From an uncultured Oscillospiraceae bacterium (GTDB taxonomy: Bacteria > Bacillota > Clostridia > Oscillospirales > Ruminococcaceae), in contig CAKSLI010000014.1 in NCBI GenBank assembly GCA_934466475.1, positions 1-49,397 of the forward strand: DNA of 49,397 bases. The letters run 5' to 3'. The first letter of the stretch is position 1. Each line of letters opens with the position of its first letter. The notes beneath the pieces are model-generated. The model did not search any database, was not told the origin of the DNA, and was given only the letters and a program-made list of their open reading frames with translations. The position numbers and the translations under genes are program-made. Shown piece after piece: positions 24,329-33,419 of this stretch.

Positions 24329-24353
24329 AAATCTCCCGGTTTTCGGGAGATTT
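24329..24353. terminator. Bidirectional terminator, first copy flanking the 189-bp element
   Basis: AAATCTCCCG pairs with CGGGAGATTT across GTTTT, 6 nt after the lipoprotein stop. The same 25 bases recur at 24543-24567, so this is also the left direct repeat of the element between them. Confidence 0.78.
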
Positions 24354-24542
24354 CAGCTTGTCGAAAAAGTAAATTTTGCCCGCGAAGCGGGCTTTTGAAA
24401 TCCATTTTTTGACCCAGCTCTGCCGGGTCAAAAAATACTTCTATCCCAGCAAGTGTGCGAATTGTCGGCAAAGCCGACAATGAGTGCGCGCGTCTGGGAT
24501 GTTCGGCGGAAAAGCCCCTTTAGGGGATTTTTCGCCGGTCTC
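24354..24542 (-). mobile_element. Terminator-duplicating hairpin element, copy 2
   Basis: 189 bp from CAGCTTGTCG to GCCGGTCTC, the reverse complement of the type at 1821-2045. Shared parts include the TTTTTTGACCC/GGGTCAAAAAA hairpin, the GCCCGC/GCGGGC hairpin, GATAGAAGTA, CGCACACTTG and both ends. The middle is about 35 bp shorter and diverged. It is bracketed by two identical copies of a terminator unrelated in sequence to the one at copy 1. It again lies between convergent genes (lipoprotein and thiN). Confidence 0.78.
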
Positions 24543-24567
24543 AAATCTCCCGGTTTTCGGGAGATTT
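24543..24567. terminator. Bidirectional terminator, second copy, ending thiN
   Basis: Exact repeat of 24329-24353, ending 2 nt before the thiN stop codon and followed by a T run on the plus strand. It probably serves as the common terminator of the two convergent genes. Confidence 0.78.
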
Positions 24568-24569
24568 TT

Positions 24570-25178
24570 TTATTCTCTGTGTTCAATTACAAGCGCTGTG
24601 CCGCCATGGACTATTATCCTTCCCATGTCGTCCGCGACCTCGTTGCTTACGCCAAGCGGGTAGGCGTTGTCAAGGCGGTAGCGTATCAGACCGTACTTCA
24701 TTCCGTACTCGCTGACCATGCATGTCTCACCGTAGGAAAACACCGACACATACCCATGGAATTTCGGTATATGGGCTTCACTCTCATGCACAAGATATAT
24801 TCTGTCGTTCGGAGTCAGTATCATGGCGTTAACGCCACGCAGCCTCATCATCTCCAGAGTCTGTATATTCGCAATTGAGTGATCCGGTCTGCCGCCCAGT
24901 GCGCAGTACATCCGTATTTCATCGCAGCCCTCGCTGATCGCGGTCTCGCAGGCAAGCATGGTATCGGTGTCGTCCTTTTCGGGCTGAACCTTTATGACCC
25001 TGATTCCCTCCGGCGGCTTGTGCTCCGCGCTGTCGAAATCACCCACTATTATATCTGGAACTACTCCGGCTGAAATCGCGATATCCAGCCCTCTGTCGGC
25101 ACATATCACAAGCCCTTCCGGCTTTTCATGCAGAACGCCGCCAGGCGCTCCGCAGATTATTGAACATATTTTTGACAC
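24570..25178 (-). CDS. thiN: Thiamine pyrophosphokinase
   Basis: 202 residues; converts thiamine to thiamine diphosphate with ATP. VICADRGLDIAISAGVVPD, IVGDFDSA, KDDTDTMLA and ALGGRPDHSIANIQTLE are the conserved blocks for ATP and Mg binding. It starts 4 nt after rsgA and is the last gene of the murC-to-thiN cluster. rpe, found between rsgA and thiN in many Firmicutes, is absent. Confidence 0.94.
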   Translation of the reverse strand: MSKICSIICGAPGGVLHEKPEGLVICADRGLDIAISAGVVPDIIVGDFDSAEHKPPEGIRVIKVQPEKDDTDTMLACETAISEGCDEIRMYCALGGRPDHSIANIQTLEMMRLRGVNAMILTPNDRIYLVHESEAHIPKFHGYVSVFSYGETCMVSEYGMKYGLIRYRLDNAYPLGVSNEVADDMGRIIVHGGTALVIEHRE

Positions 25179-25182
25179 AGGC

Positions 25183-26133
25183 TCACTCCCAGTCGTTTAT
25201 TTTGCTTGCTTCCTCGTACATTCTGAGGTAGCTCTCATAGCGCGATCCTGCGATCTCGCCGGATTCTGCCGCAGCTCTCACCGCGCAGTCCTTTTCCTTT
25301 ATGTGCGCACAGTCCGTGAAGCGGCATTTCTCAGCAAACCTGCCGAACTCCCTGAAGCTGTTGTCCAGCTCGTCCGCCGGAATACGGCAGTATCGCTCCG
25401 TATCAACAGTCGAGAATCCGGGGGTATCAGCCGCATATCCGGTGACAGCCGGGTCAAGCTCCCACAGACGGTAAAGCTGAACCTGCCGCGTTGTGTGCTT
25501 CCCGCGGCCCAGCTTCTTACTGGTGACCCCGGTTTCAAGCCCCAGCTGCGGGAAAAGCGAGTTCATCAGGCTGGATTTGCCAACTCCGGAATTCCCGATG
25601 AATGCCGTAATTCTGCCGTTTATAAACTCCCTGACAGCCTCTGCGCCCTCTCCGGTGAGATTATTCACCATGCAGACCCGTATTCCTATGTTCCGGTATA
25701 TGCCCGCAAGCTCGTCCTCCTGCTTCAGATCAGGCTTCGTGAAAGCTATCATCGGCTCGATACCCTTGCTGTCGGCTATCGCTATCAGCTTATCCAGGAT
25801 AAACCTGTTCGGAGCCGGGTCAGCACAGCTTATCACAAACACTATGCCGTCAAGATTCGCAAGCGGCGGTCTTATCAGGAAATTCCGGCGCTCATGTATC
25901 TTTGAGATAAGCGGCTCGTGGTTCTCCTGGCACTCCACTATAACGCGGTCGCCGGTGCTGGGGCTTATGCCGTCCTGACGGAATATCCCGCGGGCTGCGC
26001 ATTTGAAACTCTGCCCGGTAGGAACACCCTCGCCCTCAACGCCCGAAAGGGCATCTACATAATAGATGCCCCCGACTGCCTTTGTAATTATTCCGTGATG
26101 ATATTCAGCAGAAATATCATTACCCCCTGTCAT
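25183..26133 (-). CDS. rsgA: Ribosome small-subunit-dependent GTPase A
   Basis: 316 residues. An N-terminal OB-fold (about 10-85) is followed by a circularly permuted GTPase domain in G4-G1-G3 order: AFTKPDL, then FIGNSGVGKSSLMNSL, then ADTPGF. A C-terminal zinc finger contains CRFTDCAHIKEKDC. The enzyme checks maturation of the 30S subunit. The ATG shares one base with the kinase stop (TGATG), so the two are coupled; no strong separate ribosome binding site is seen. Confidence 0.95.
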   Translation of the reverse strand: MTGGNDISAEYHHGIITKAVGGIYYVDALSGVEGEGVPTGQSFKCAARGIFRQDGISPSTGDRVIVECQENHEPLISKIHERRNFLIRPPLANLDGIVFVISCADPAPNRFILDKLIAIADSKGIEPMIAFTKPDLKQEDELAGIYRNIGIRVCMVNNLTGEGAEAVREFINGRITAFIGNSGVGKSSLMNSLFPQLGLETGVTSKKLGRGKHTTRQVQLYRLWELDPAVTGYAADTPGFSTVDTERYCRIPADELDNSFREFGRFAEKCRFTDCAHIKEKDCAVRAAAESGEIAGSRYESYLRMYEEASKINDWE

Positions 26134-28376
26134 CAGTTAACAGATATGCCGGGATCCGGCTCAATAGGTTCAGTTTCAGTGTGGGATGAGCTTGTTGTGT
26201 GCTCGGGCTCAGGCTCGGACACTTCCTCGGATACGACCGGGATCTCCGGCTCGTTAGTGTCAATGGTAGGCTCGGAATCAGCCTCCTGGAGCTCGCTGAA
26301 TACACTGCTGTATACAATGTCCTCTGCGGTAGCCTTGCTTCCGTCCTCCGGGAAGTTGACCGTGATCTCCATGTAGGTGCCGGTTCTTCCGGTATCAATG
26401 GAGGTTACCTTAACTATCAGCACCTTGGTCTCGCCGGGCTTGCCCTTTACCTCGTAGCTCAGCGTCTTGCTGGACGCAAGACCAACATCGAGGGTCTGGC
26501 TTGCGCTCTCGTCAAGTACTCCGTCAACGAAGTATCTGAACTCGAACTCGCCGGAAGCCTTCTTCGGGAGTGTGAACGTGAGCTTTCTGGTCTTTTCGGA
26601 GATCTCGCCGGTGCTTACCTTGAGGATTATCTCAGTGTCGCGGTCAACGAGGCTCTGCGGCTCAATGCTCTGCTCCATTACAACGTCCTTTTCAACGTCC
26701 TCGGAGTCAACGCGCTCGATAGTTGCGTTGAGGTGATACTCCTCGGCTCTCTGGAGGGCAACGCTCAGCGGCAGATCAACGAACTTGGGCACGAATACGC
26801 CGGTGTTGGTCGGTCCGCTGCTTATCAGCAGAACTACCGTACTGCCCTGCTCCGCCATTTCATGGGCTGCGGGCTCGGTGCGGATAACGTAATCCTTGGC
26901 GATATCGTCCGATTCGTCATAGGTCTTCTTGACCTTGAAGCCGTCCTTGCGGAGCTTGCTCTCAGCAACGGAAGCGGTCAGGTTCTCGAGATCCTGGATC
27001 TCGACCGTGCGTATACCCTTGCTGACCTTAACGGTCACCTCTGCGCCTATCTTTACCTTACGTCCCTCCGGGAACTCCTGGTCAAAGATCTGGTCCTTTG
27101 TGACCTCGCTCCATTCCTGCTGGGGAACAAGCGTCATCACGCTGGAGTACTGCGACTTTGCCTCGTCCCATGTCATTCCGACAAGATTCGGCATAAGGAA
27201 TTCGTTGCTGTCAGTAACGCTGACTGTCGAACCGCTGTTCACGCCCATTACGGAGCTTACCTGATCCGGTGTGACGTTCAGATTTCTGAAAACTATCGTC
27301 ATTACAAGGAACACGGTCGCGATAACGAACGCCGTACCTACTGCGAACAGTATAGGTATCAGCGGGGAGCGGCGCTCCTCGTATTCGTCGTCATCGTCCT
27401 CCTCGTCCTCATCATAGTCCTCGTCCTCCGGTTCGGTTTTCGCTGCCTGCCTGCGGCGGGTGCGTTCCTGCTCGGCGGCGGGAATAGGACGGTCAAAGTA
27501 CTTGGTGGTGCCGTCGGTTGAATTATACTTGTACTCAAAGATCATGCCGGGGTTCTTCTTGAACTCCTCGAGATCCTTTATCATCTCGCCGGCTGTCTGA
27601 TAGCGCTGAGCGGGATCCTTCTGCATCGCGCGGAGAACTATCTGCTCCAGACCCTCGGGAATGGTGCTGTTGAGCTCAGTAGGCTTCTTGGGAGTGCTCT
27701 GCATGTGCATGAGCGCAATGGAAACCGGGGAATCTCCGTCAAACGGCTTCTTGCCGGTGAGCATTTCATACAGCGCTACGCCTACGGAATAGATGTCGCT
27801 GCGCTCGTCCGTGATATCGCCGCGCGCCTGCTCCGGGCTGATGTAGTGCACGGAGCCTATGGTCTTTTCGGAAACCGTCTTGTTGTTCTCGCGGTTAAAG
27901 CGCGCGATACCGAAATCCATGACCTTTATGGTTCCGTCAGCAAGCAGCATGACATTGCTGGACTTTATGTCGCGGTGTACTATCCCACGGTCATGCGCGT
28001 GCTGGAGCGCTTTAAGTATCTGCACCGTGAAATGCACGGCGTCACGCCATTTAAGTACGCCCTGCTGCTCGATGTAATCCGTCAGGGTGATGCCGTCAAC
28101 ATATTCCATAACGATGAACTGCACCTTGTCCGTGAATCCGACATCGTAGATCTTTACGATATTCGGGTGAGAAAGCAGCGCTATCGCCTTGGATTCGTTC
28201 CTGAAACGCCTGAGGAACTCCTCGCTGCCTGCAAATTCAGTCTTGAGAATTTTTACAGCAACAATGCGGTCCTCAACTATATCGCGGGCGCGGTAAATAT
28301 CCGCCATTCCGCCCACGCCGATAAGCTCCAGCAGCTCATATCTGCCATCGAGCTTCTTTCCGATATTACTGTCCAT
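26133..28376 (-). CDS. prkC: PASTA-domain Ser/Thr protein kinase (PrkC/Stk1)
   Basis: 747 residues. The kinase domain (1-265) has GVGGMADIYRARD, catalytic Lys 42, HRDIKSSN at 134-141 and DFG at 154-156. An acidic juxtamembrane stretch (EPEDEDYDEDEEDDDDEYEE) precedes one membrane helix at about 340-368. Three PASTA repeats (about 385-590) and a C-terminal region ending in a Ser/Glu/Thr-rich tail lie outside the cell. PASTA kinases sense muropeptides or lipid II and control wall growth and spore germination in relatives. The ATG at 28376 has GGCGGAG 5 nt upstream. It has its own promoter at 28466-28494. Confidence 0.96.
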   Translation of the reverse strand: MDSNIGKKLDGRYELLELIGVGGMADIYRARDIVEDRIVAVKILKTEFAGSEEFLRRFRNESKAIALLSHPNIVKIYDVGFTDKVQFIVMEYVDGITLTDYIEQQGVLKWRDAVHFTVQILKALQHAHDRGIVHRDIKSSNVMLLADGTIKVMDFGIARFNRENNKTVSEKTIGSVHYISPEQARGDITDERSDIYSVGVALYEMLTGKKPFDGDSPVSIALMHMQSTPKKPTELNSTIPEGLEQIVLRAMQKDPAQRYQTAGEMIKDLEEFKKNPGMIFEYKYNSTDGTTKYFDRPIPAAEQERTRRRQAAKTEPEDEDYDEDEEDDDDEYEERRSPLIPILFAVGTAFVIATVFLVMTIVFRNLNVTPDQVSSVMGVNSGSTVSVTDSNEFLMPNLVGMTWDEAKSQYSSVMTLVPQQEWSEVTKDQIFDQEFPEGRKVKIGAEVTVKVSKGIRTVEIQDLENLTASVAESKLRKDGFKVKKTYDESDDIAKDYVIRTEPAAHEMAEQGSTVVLLISSGPTNTGVFVPKFVDLPLSVALQRAEEYHLNATIERVDSEDVEKDVVMEQSIEPQSLVDRDTEIILKVSTGEISEKTRKLTFTLPKKASGEFEFRYFVDGVLDESASQTLDVGLASSKTLSYEVKGKPGETKVLIVKVTSIDTGRTGTYMEITVNFPEDGSKATAEDIVYSSVFSELQEADSEPTIDTNEPEIPVVSEEVSEPEPEHTTSSSHTETEPIEPDPGISVN

Positions 28377-28465
28377 AAATGCTCCGCCATTTCTCCATAC
28401 CATATATTAAACAACGTCTGCGCCGTATGGAAGCACAGTAGTCTGAATACATCTATGTCTTTAAT

Positions 28466-28494
28466 ATAATACCATATTGCACTCAGAATGTCAA
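28466..28494 (-). promoter_or_regulatory. Sigma-A promoter of prkC-rsgA-thiN
   Basis: TTGACA (28494-28489), 17-nt spacer, TATTAT (28471-28466), in the 155-bp gap between prpC and prkC. It would give a leader of about 80 nt and allows expression apart from the upstream cluster. Confidence 0.8.
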
Positions 28495-28531
28495 CCGCCA
28501 CACAAAAATTGTAATCAAACTGTAATGTTTA

Positions 28532-29269
28532 TTACACAGCCGCAAGCGCCACGGAAATATTGTCGTGTCCGCCGCTTGCATTCGCGCGGTCGATGAGCGC
28601 ACCGCAGATGTCCTCAGCGGGATTTTCAAAGCAGATATCAAGGATATCCATATCATCAACATAGGATGAAAGCCCGTCCGAGCACAGCAGCAGCATTTCT
28701 CCCTCGCTGAGCTCTACCTCGTAGTAATCAGGAGTTACAAGGCTTTCAGCGCCTATCGCGCGGGTTATCTTGCTCCTGTCCGGGTGATTGCGCGCCTGCT
28801 CTGCGGTTATCTCACCGCGGTCAACAAGGTCCTGCACATGTGAGTGGTCGCGGGTTATCTGCTGAATACAGTCGCTGTCATCAGAAGAAAACAGGTGGTA
28901 GCAGCGGCTGTCGCCTACATTCACGATATACGCCATGCCGCCGGAAACTATCGCGGCTACGCAGGTCGTACCCATTACCGCGCCGGAATGCCGCGCCGAC
29001 TCATCCGATACCGCGGAATTTGCCGCCGACACCGCCGTAATAAGCAGATTGCGCACGGTATTGCGGCTCATCAGCTCCGAAAAGTTCTCCCGGATACGCT
29101 TTGAGATTATCTCCACTGCCATCCTGCTGGCCAGCTCTCCATGAGTCTCTCCGCCCATTCCATCGCAGAGTACTGCGGCGCAGGCTCCCTCAGTAAGCAT
29201 TTCGCTCCATACGCAGTCCTGATTCTGTTCGCGCTTCAGTCCTATGTCAGTCTTGCTGTATATATTCAT
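28532..29269 (-). CDS. prpC: PP2C-type Ser/Thr phosphatase (PrpC/Stp1)
   Basis: 245 residues, the partner that reverses the PASTA kinase. Metal-binding motifs are visible: NQDCVWSE, LCDGMGGETHGELAS, YIVNVGDSRCYHLF, LLLCSDGLSSYVDD and GGHDNISVALAAV. The start overlaps the rlmN stop by 4 nt. Length is normal for the bacterial family. Confidence 0.95.
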   Translation of the reverse strand: MNIYSKTDIGLKREQNQDCVWSEMLTEGACAAVLCDGMGGETHGELASRMAVEIISKRIRENFSELMSRNTVRNLLITAVSAANSAVSDESARHSGAVMGTTCVAAIVSGGMAYIVNVGDSRCYHLFSSDDSDCIQQITRDHSHVQDLVDRGEITAEQARNHPDRSKITRAIGAESLVTPDYYEVELSEGEMLLLCSDGLSSYVDDMDILDICFENPAEDICGALIDRANASGGHDNISVALAAV

Positions 29270-30342
29270 AACTCACCGCCTGTCGTGTTGTCAGAGGTGC
29301 CGCCCTGCTCGTTCATCCCGTCATCGCGGCGCAGCTGTCCGCAGGCGGCGTTTATGTCCGCTCCGAGAGTGCGGCGTACCGTGGCGTTTATACCGGCGTC
29401 GCAAAGGCGCTTCTGGAAGCGCTCCACAGAGCGGCTCTTGCGGAAATCGCGCTCCCTTATCTCATTTATGGGAATAAGGTTGACGTGGCACAGCATTCCG
29501 CCAAGGAGATTTATAAGCTCCTGCGCGGACTGTTCCGTGTCGTTCACGCCCTCGATGAGCGAGTACTCGAAGCTGATACGGCGCCCGGTCTTGTCAAAGT
29601 AATACCGACAAGCCTTCATAAGCTCGTCAAGGTGATATTTTCTGTTTATCGGCATTATCTCGCTGCGCCGCTCGTCGGTAGCCGCGTGGAGCGAAATTGA
29701 GAGCGTGAGCCCGGTCTTGAGCTCCGCGAGATCGTATATGCGCGGGACTACTCCGCAGGTGGAAAGCGAGATGTGGCGCAGGCTCATGCCATCGCCCTCG
29801 CTGTTCATCAGCGTGAGGAATTTCAGTACGTTGTCGTAATTATCGAGCGGCTCGCCGATACCCATAAGCACGATACTGTCAACGTGCCTGCCGCTGTCAC
29901 GCTCCGTTTCGATGACCTGAAGCAGCATTTCGCTCGGCAGCAGATGCCGCACGAATCCCGCGATCGTGCTCGCGCAGAAACGGCAGCCCATGCGGCAGCC
30001 GACCTGCGTGGAAATGCACAGACTGTTGCCGTGCTTGTATTCCATAAGCACCGTTTCAACTGCCTCGCCGTCCGGCAGTCCATAAAGATATTTTACCGTA
30101 TTATCCAGCGCCGATACAAGTCTTTTTTTGATAATTAGGTGTTTTATACAAAATTTTCTTGCCAGCTCCTCACGGAATTGTGCAGAAATATTGGTCATCT
30201 GAGAAAAATCACTGACTTTCTTTATATGCAGCCACTCGTAAATCTGCTTTGCGCGGAACGCCTTTTCACCCATTGCGGTGATCTCGGCGGTCAGTTCCTC
30301 CTTTGTCAGTGAAAGGATGTCTATTTTTTCAAGCTCGTTCAA
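29266..30342 (-). CDS. rlmN: Dual-specificity rRNA/tRNA adenine-C2 methyltransferase RlmN
   Basis: 358 residues, a radical-SAM enzyme that methylates A2503 of 23S rRNA and A37 of some tRNAs. The 4Fe-4S motif CRMGCRFCAS is clear, with VLMGIGEPLDNYDN and ISLSTCGVVPRI downstream. A C-terminal Cys (DINAACGQLR) fits the catalytic cysteine. It lacks the Cfr variations that give antibiotic resistance as far as can be seen. It follows rsmB by 21 nt. Confidence 0.95.
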   Translation of the reverse strand: MNELEKIDILSLTKEELTAEITAMGEKAFRAKQIYEWLHIKKVSDFSQMTNISAQFREELARKFCIKHLIIKKRLVSALDNTVKYLYGLPDGEAVETVLMEYKHGNSLCISTQVGCRMGCRFCASTIAGFVRHLLPSEMLLQVIETERDSGRHVDSIVLMGIGEPLDNYDNVLKFLTLMNSEGDGMSLRHISLSTCGVVPRIYDLAELKTGLTLSISLHAATDERRSEIMPINRKYHLDELMKACRYYFDKTGRRISFEYSLIEGVNDTEQSAQELINLLGGMLCHVNLIPINEIRERDFRKSRSVERFQKRLCDAGINATVRRTLGADINAACGQLRRDDGMNEQGGTSDNTTGGEL

Positions 30343-30363
30343 TCGGTTCAGCCTCTCTATCTG

Positions 30364-31683
30364 TCATTTGACCCTCCGGAAGGAAGCGGTGAAGAATCCA
30401 TCCCCGCCGTTTTCGTCCGGACAGTATGTCCTCATGGGCTCGCCGGCAGCCGCAGCGAACGGAACCGGCTGCACTATCGGCAGGAATTCCGGGTGCTGCC
30501 CGGCGAATTTCCCGGCAACATCATCGTTTTCCGAGCGGGAAAGCGTACAGGTGGAATACACCAGCGTTCCGCCCGGCTTGACGTACCGCGCGGAGGTCTC
30601 CAGTATCCTGTACTGGATCTCCGGCAGTCCCGCAAATTCCTCCGGGGACTTGTACTTTATCTCCGGCTTTCTGCGGATAACTCCCAGCCCGGAGCACGGA
30701 ACATCACACAGCACCCTGTCCGCCTGCGGAAGCTCCTCATTGAACACGGAGGCGTCATTCTGCATTGCGGTGAGTATCTTTATTCCGAGCCTTGCAGCGC
30801 CGTCCTCGATAAGCCCGACGCGCATATCATGTATATCCATGCTGTACAGTCTGCCGTTGTTCCCCATGAGCTCCGCGAGAGTGAAGCTCTTTCCTCCGGG
30901 GGCGGCGCAGACGTCCAGCACGGTCTCGTTCATCACCGGACGCAGCGTCAGACAGCAGAGCTGCGAGGATATGTCCTGAACATGGAACATTCCCTGCCGG
31001 AATGGGGCGCATTTCTCAATGTCGCCGGATCTCTCCAGCCGGATACAGTTCTCAAGACCAGGATAGGCCTCCGCCTTTATTTTGTGCTTTGCCAGCTCTG
31101 CAAGGAGTTTTTCAGTCGTGGTCTTTAAGGTGTTCACACGGGCGTATACCGGCGGTTTGCCAACAGAGGCTTTCAGCGCCTTTACCGCGAAATCCGTGCC
31201 GTACTCGTTCAGCAGCTTCTCCGTGAGCCACTCCGGACAGGAATACTCAACGGACAGCCGCTTTTCCGGCGCCATTCCGAGGTAGCTTATCTTCTTGCCG
31301 CCGCGTATGAAGCTACGGAGCATTCCGTTGACGAAACCCTGCGCCGAGAAGCATTTCAGCTTCTTGCACATTTTCACGCTTTCGTTGACTGCCGCGCTCT
31401 CCGGAACGGAGGGCATATACAGGAGCTGATACAGCCCTGTGCGGAGTATCTGAACCGCCGCCGGGTCAAGCTTCGCAAACGGTATCTTCGAGTTCTTTTC
31501 GATGACGTAGTCCAGCGTGAGCCTGCGCTCCAGGACTCCGTAGAACAACGCCGCCGCAAACGCCTTGTCGCGGTCGCTGAGGTCGGATTCATTGAATACA
31601 TGGTCGAGCAGGAGATTTGAATAGGCCTCGCTGCTGTCCATCTTCATCAGCATTTTTACGACTGTGAGCCGTGGGTCTGCCAT
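30364..31683 (-). CDS. rsmB: 16S rRNA (cytosine-967-C5)-methyltransferase
   Basis: 439 residues. The N-terminal NusB-like RNA-binding domain (about 1-140) is followed by a Rossmann methyltransferase with DVCAAPGGKSFTLAEL, VLCDVPCSGLGVIRRKPEIK (catalytic Cys in PCSG) and YSTCTLSRSENDDV (second Cys). Length is normal. It lies between yugP-like and rlmN as part of the fmt-rsmB-rlmN-prpC series shared with Bacillus. Confidence 0.94.
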   Translation of the reverse strand: MADPRLTVVKMLMKMDSSEAYSNLLLDHVFNESDLSDRDKAFAAALFYGVLERRLTLDYVIEKNSKIPFAKLDPAAVQILRTGLYQLLYMPSVPESAAVNESVKMCKKLKCFSAQGFVNGMLRSFIRGGKKISYLGMAPEKRLSVEYSCPEWLTEKLLNEYGTDFAVKALKASVGKPPVYARVNTLKTTTEKLLAELAKHKIKAEAYPGLENCIRLERSGDIEKCAPFRQGMFHVQDISSQLCCLTLRPVMNETVLDVCAAPGGKSFTLAELMGNNGRLYSMDIHDMRVGLIEDGAARLGIKILTAMQNDASVFNEELPQADRVLCDVPCSGLGVIRRKPEIKYKSPEEFAGLPEIQYRILETSARYVKPGGTLVYSTCTLSRSENDDVAGKFAGQHPEFLPIVQPVPFAAAAGEPMRTYCPDENGGDGFFTASFRRVK

Positions 31684-31704
31684 CAGCCAGTCCTCCTTAA
31701 TTCT

Positions 31705-32430
31705 TTATCGTCTGTTGCGCGCCGCCAGCAGCCTGAGCAGCTGAGTGAAAGAGACCGCAAGGCTTGCAACATAAGTCATGGCTGCGGCGGTGAGCGTCCT
31801 TCTCGCGCCGTAGAGCTCGTCCTGCTCAAGTATCCCCTCGCTGCTAATCGTCTGCATTGCGCGGCGGCTAGCGTTGAACTCCACCGGGAGAGTAACCAGC
31901 TGGAACACCACAACGAACAGGAACAGGATTATTCCTGCGTCAACCAGCGGCTCAAAACTGAAAATCAGCCCCAGAATGAACACTATGAAATACATTGAGG
32001 AGCCTATCTGCGCCAGCGGGAAAACCGCGGAGCGCACCTTTATCGGAACATATCCCTGCGCGTGCTGCACCGCGTGTCCGCATTCATGCGCCGCAACGCC
32101 TATCGCCGCAAGCGAAGTGCTGTCGTAAACGCTTTCAGACAGCGAAACAATATTCGTTTTCGGGTTGTAATTATCAGTGAGGCTTCCGCTTATGCGTACC
32201 ACCTGCACATTGTAAAGCCCGTTGCGGTCGAGTATCAGCCTTGCGACTTCAGCGGCGGTAATGCCGCGTCTGCTGCATATTCGGTTGTATTTATTGAACG
32301 TGGACTTCACGTTTGCCGAGCATATCAGTGCGAAAATAAACGCTGCTATGCACAGGAAATACGCGGTCGTGTAGTTCACACTGAGGAAGTTGGCTCTGTG
32401 AGCCGCTGCTGAAATCAACATCTGTACCAT
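31705..32430 (-). CDS. YugP-like membrane zinc metallopeptidase
   Basis: 241 residues with membrane segments at about 20-40, 125-148, 152-175 and 212-232. The zinc motif GVAAHECGHAVQHAQGY (HExxH) lies before the second. Family members are widespread in Firmicutes and have no well-established substrate. The ATG at 32430 has GGAGGT 6 nt upstream; an in-frame start six codons earlier is less likely. It sits between fmt and rsmB, an insertion relative to the Bacillus order. Confidence 0.88.
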   Translation of the reverse strand: MVQMLISAAAHRANFLSVNYTTAYFLCIAAFIFALICSANVKSTFNKYNRICSRRGITAAEVARLILDRNGLYNVQVVRISGSLTDNYNPKTNIVSLSESVYDSTSLAAIGVAAHECGHAVQHAQGYVPIKVRSAVFPLAQIGSSMYFIVFILGLIFSFEPLVDAGIILFLFVVVFQLVTLPVEFNASRRAMQTISSEGILEQDELYGARRTLTAAAMTYVASLAVSFTQLLRLLAARNRR

Positions 32431-32486
32431 AAAAATACCTCCGTTCAAGAGAATTACGGTAATTAGTATGCTCCTTACGGCGGGAA

Positions 32487-33419
32487 TTACCCGAGGATCG
32501 TTCCCTTTGCAGGCTTTTTGCCGCGGAGATAAGCCTGTACGTCCATGCGCTTTCCGCCCTCCGCCTGTATCTCAGTGAATTCCAGCGCGCCGTCTCCGCA
32601 CATCACTGCGAAAGAATCCGGGTCGGCTATCTCGCCGGGCTGTCCGCTGTAATTCTTCGCGGAGAGCTTCGCTCCGTAAACTTTCAGGCGCTTTCCGTCA
32701 AGCATGGTGTACGCGCAGGGAGCCGCGGACATCGCGCGGATAAAGTCCCTGACCTGCACCGCGGGCTTCGTGAAATCTATCAGGAGCTCCTCCTTGCTTA
32801 TCATAGAAGCGTAGCAGGTGTCGCCCTCCTGCGGAATACGCGGCGCGGTGCCGCTCTTTAATTCCTCCAGGGTGCGGACTATCAGCTTTCCGCCCATTTC
32901 TGCAAGCCTGTCGTGGAGCTCGGAGCCCGTCATGTCCTCCGGGATATCCATTTCGTCCTTTAAGATCATGTCGCCGGTATCAAGACCTTTCGCCATGTAC
33001 ATGGTTGTGACTCCGGTCTTTTTCTCGCCGAACTGAATGCAGCGCTGGATAGGAGCTGCTCCGCGGTACATCGGGAGCAGTGAAGCGTGCACGTTAATGC
33101 AGCCGTACTTCGGCAGCTCCAGAATGCTCTCCGGCAGGATCTGTCCGTATGCCACAACGACTATGCATTCAGGTGCGATCTTCTTCAGCACCTCAAGAGA
33201 GGTCTCCGCGTCCTCGCCCTTACGCAGGCTGAGCGGCTGATAGACCTCTATCCCGTGCTTCAGCGCGCACTCCTTGACCGGGGTCATCTGTATCTGCTTG
33301 CCGCGGTTCTTGGGCTTGTCCGGCTGGGTGAATACCGCAGCGACCTCATGCCCGGCTTCGATCAGCTTCTCCAGACAGGACAGCGCAAATACCGGCGTGC
33401 CCATAAATACTATCTTCAT
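32487..33419 (-). CDS. fmt: Methionyl-tRNA formyltransferase
   Basis: 310 residues; formylates initiator Met-tRNA with 10-formyl-THF. MKIVFMGTPVFALSCLEKL at the N-terminus, the active-site ASLLPMYRGAAPIQRCI (with Asn-Val-His just before it) and KTGVTTMYMAKGLDTGDMI are diagnostic. A C-terminal OB-like domain occupies about 205-310. The ATG at 33419 has GGAGGA 6 nt upstream and overlaps the deformylase stop by 4 nt, so formylation and deformylation are translationally coupled. Confidence 0.96.
   Translation of the reverse strand: MKIVFMGTPVFALSCLEKLIEAGHEVAAVFTQPDKPKNRGKQIQMTPVKECALKHGIEVYQPLSLRKGEDAETSLEVLKKIAPECIVVVAYGQILPESILELPKYGCINVHASLLPMYRGAAPIQRCIQFGEKKTGVTTMYMAKGLDTGDMILKDEMDIPEDMTGSELHDRLAEMGGKLIVRTLEELKSGTAPRIPQEGDTCYASMISKEELLIDFTKPAVQVRDFIRAMSAAPCAYTMLDGKRLKVYGAKLSAKNYSGQPGEIADPDSFAVMCGDGALEFTEIQAEGGKRMDVQAYLRGKKPAKGTILG

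Noticed and set aside
25179..25182. TPP riboswitch controlling thiN
   Set aside because: thiN follows rsgA by 4 nt and no leader exists. ThiN salvage genes are often outside TPP control.
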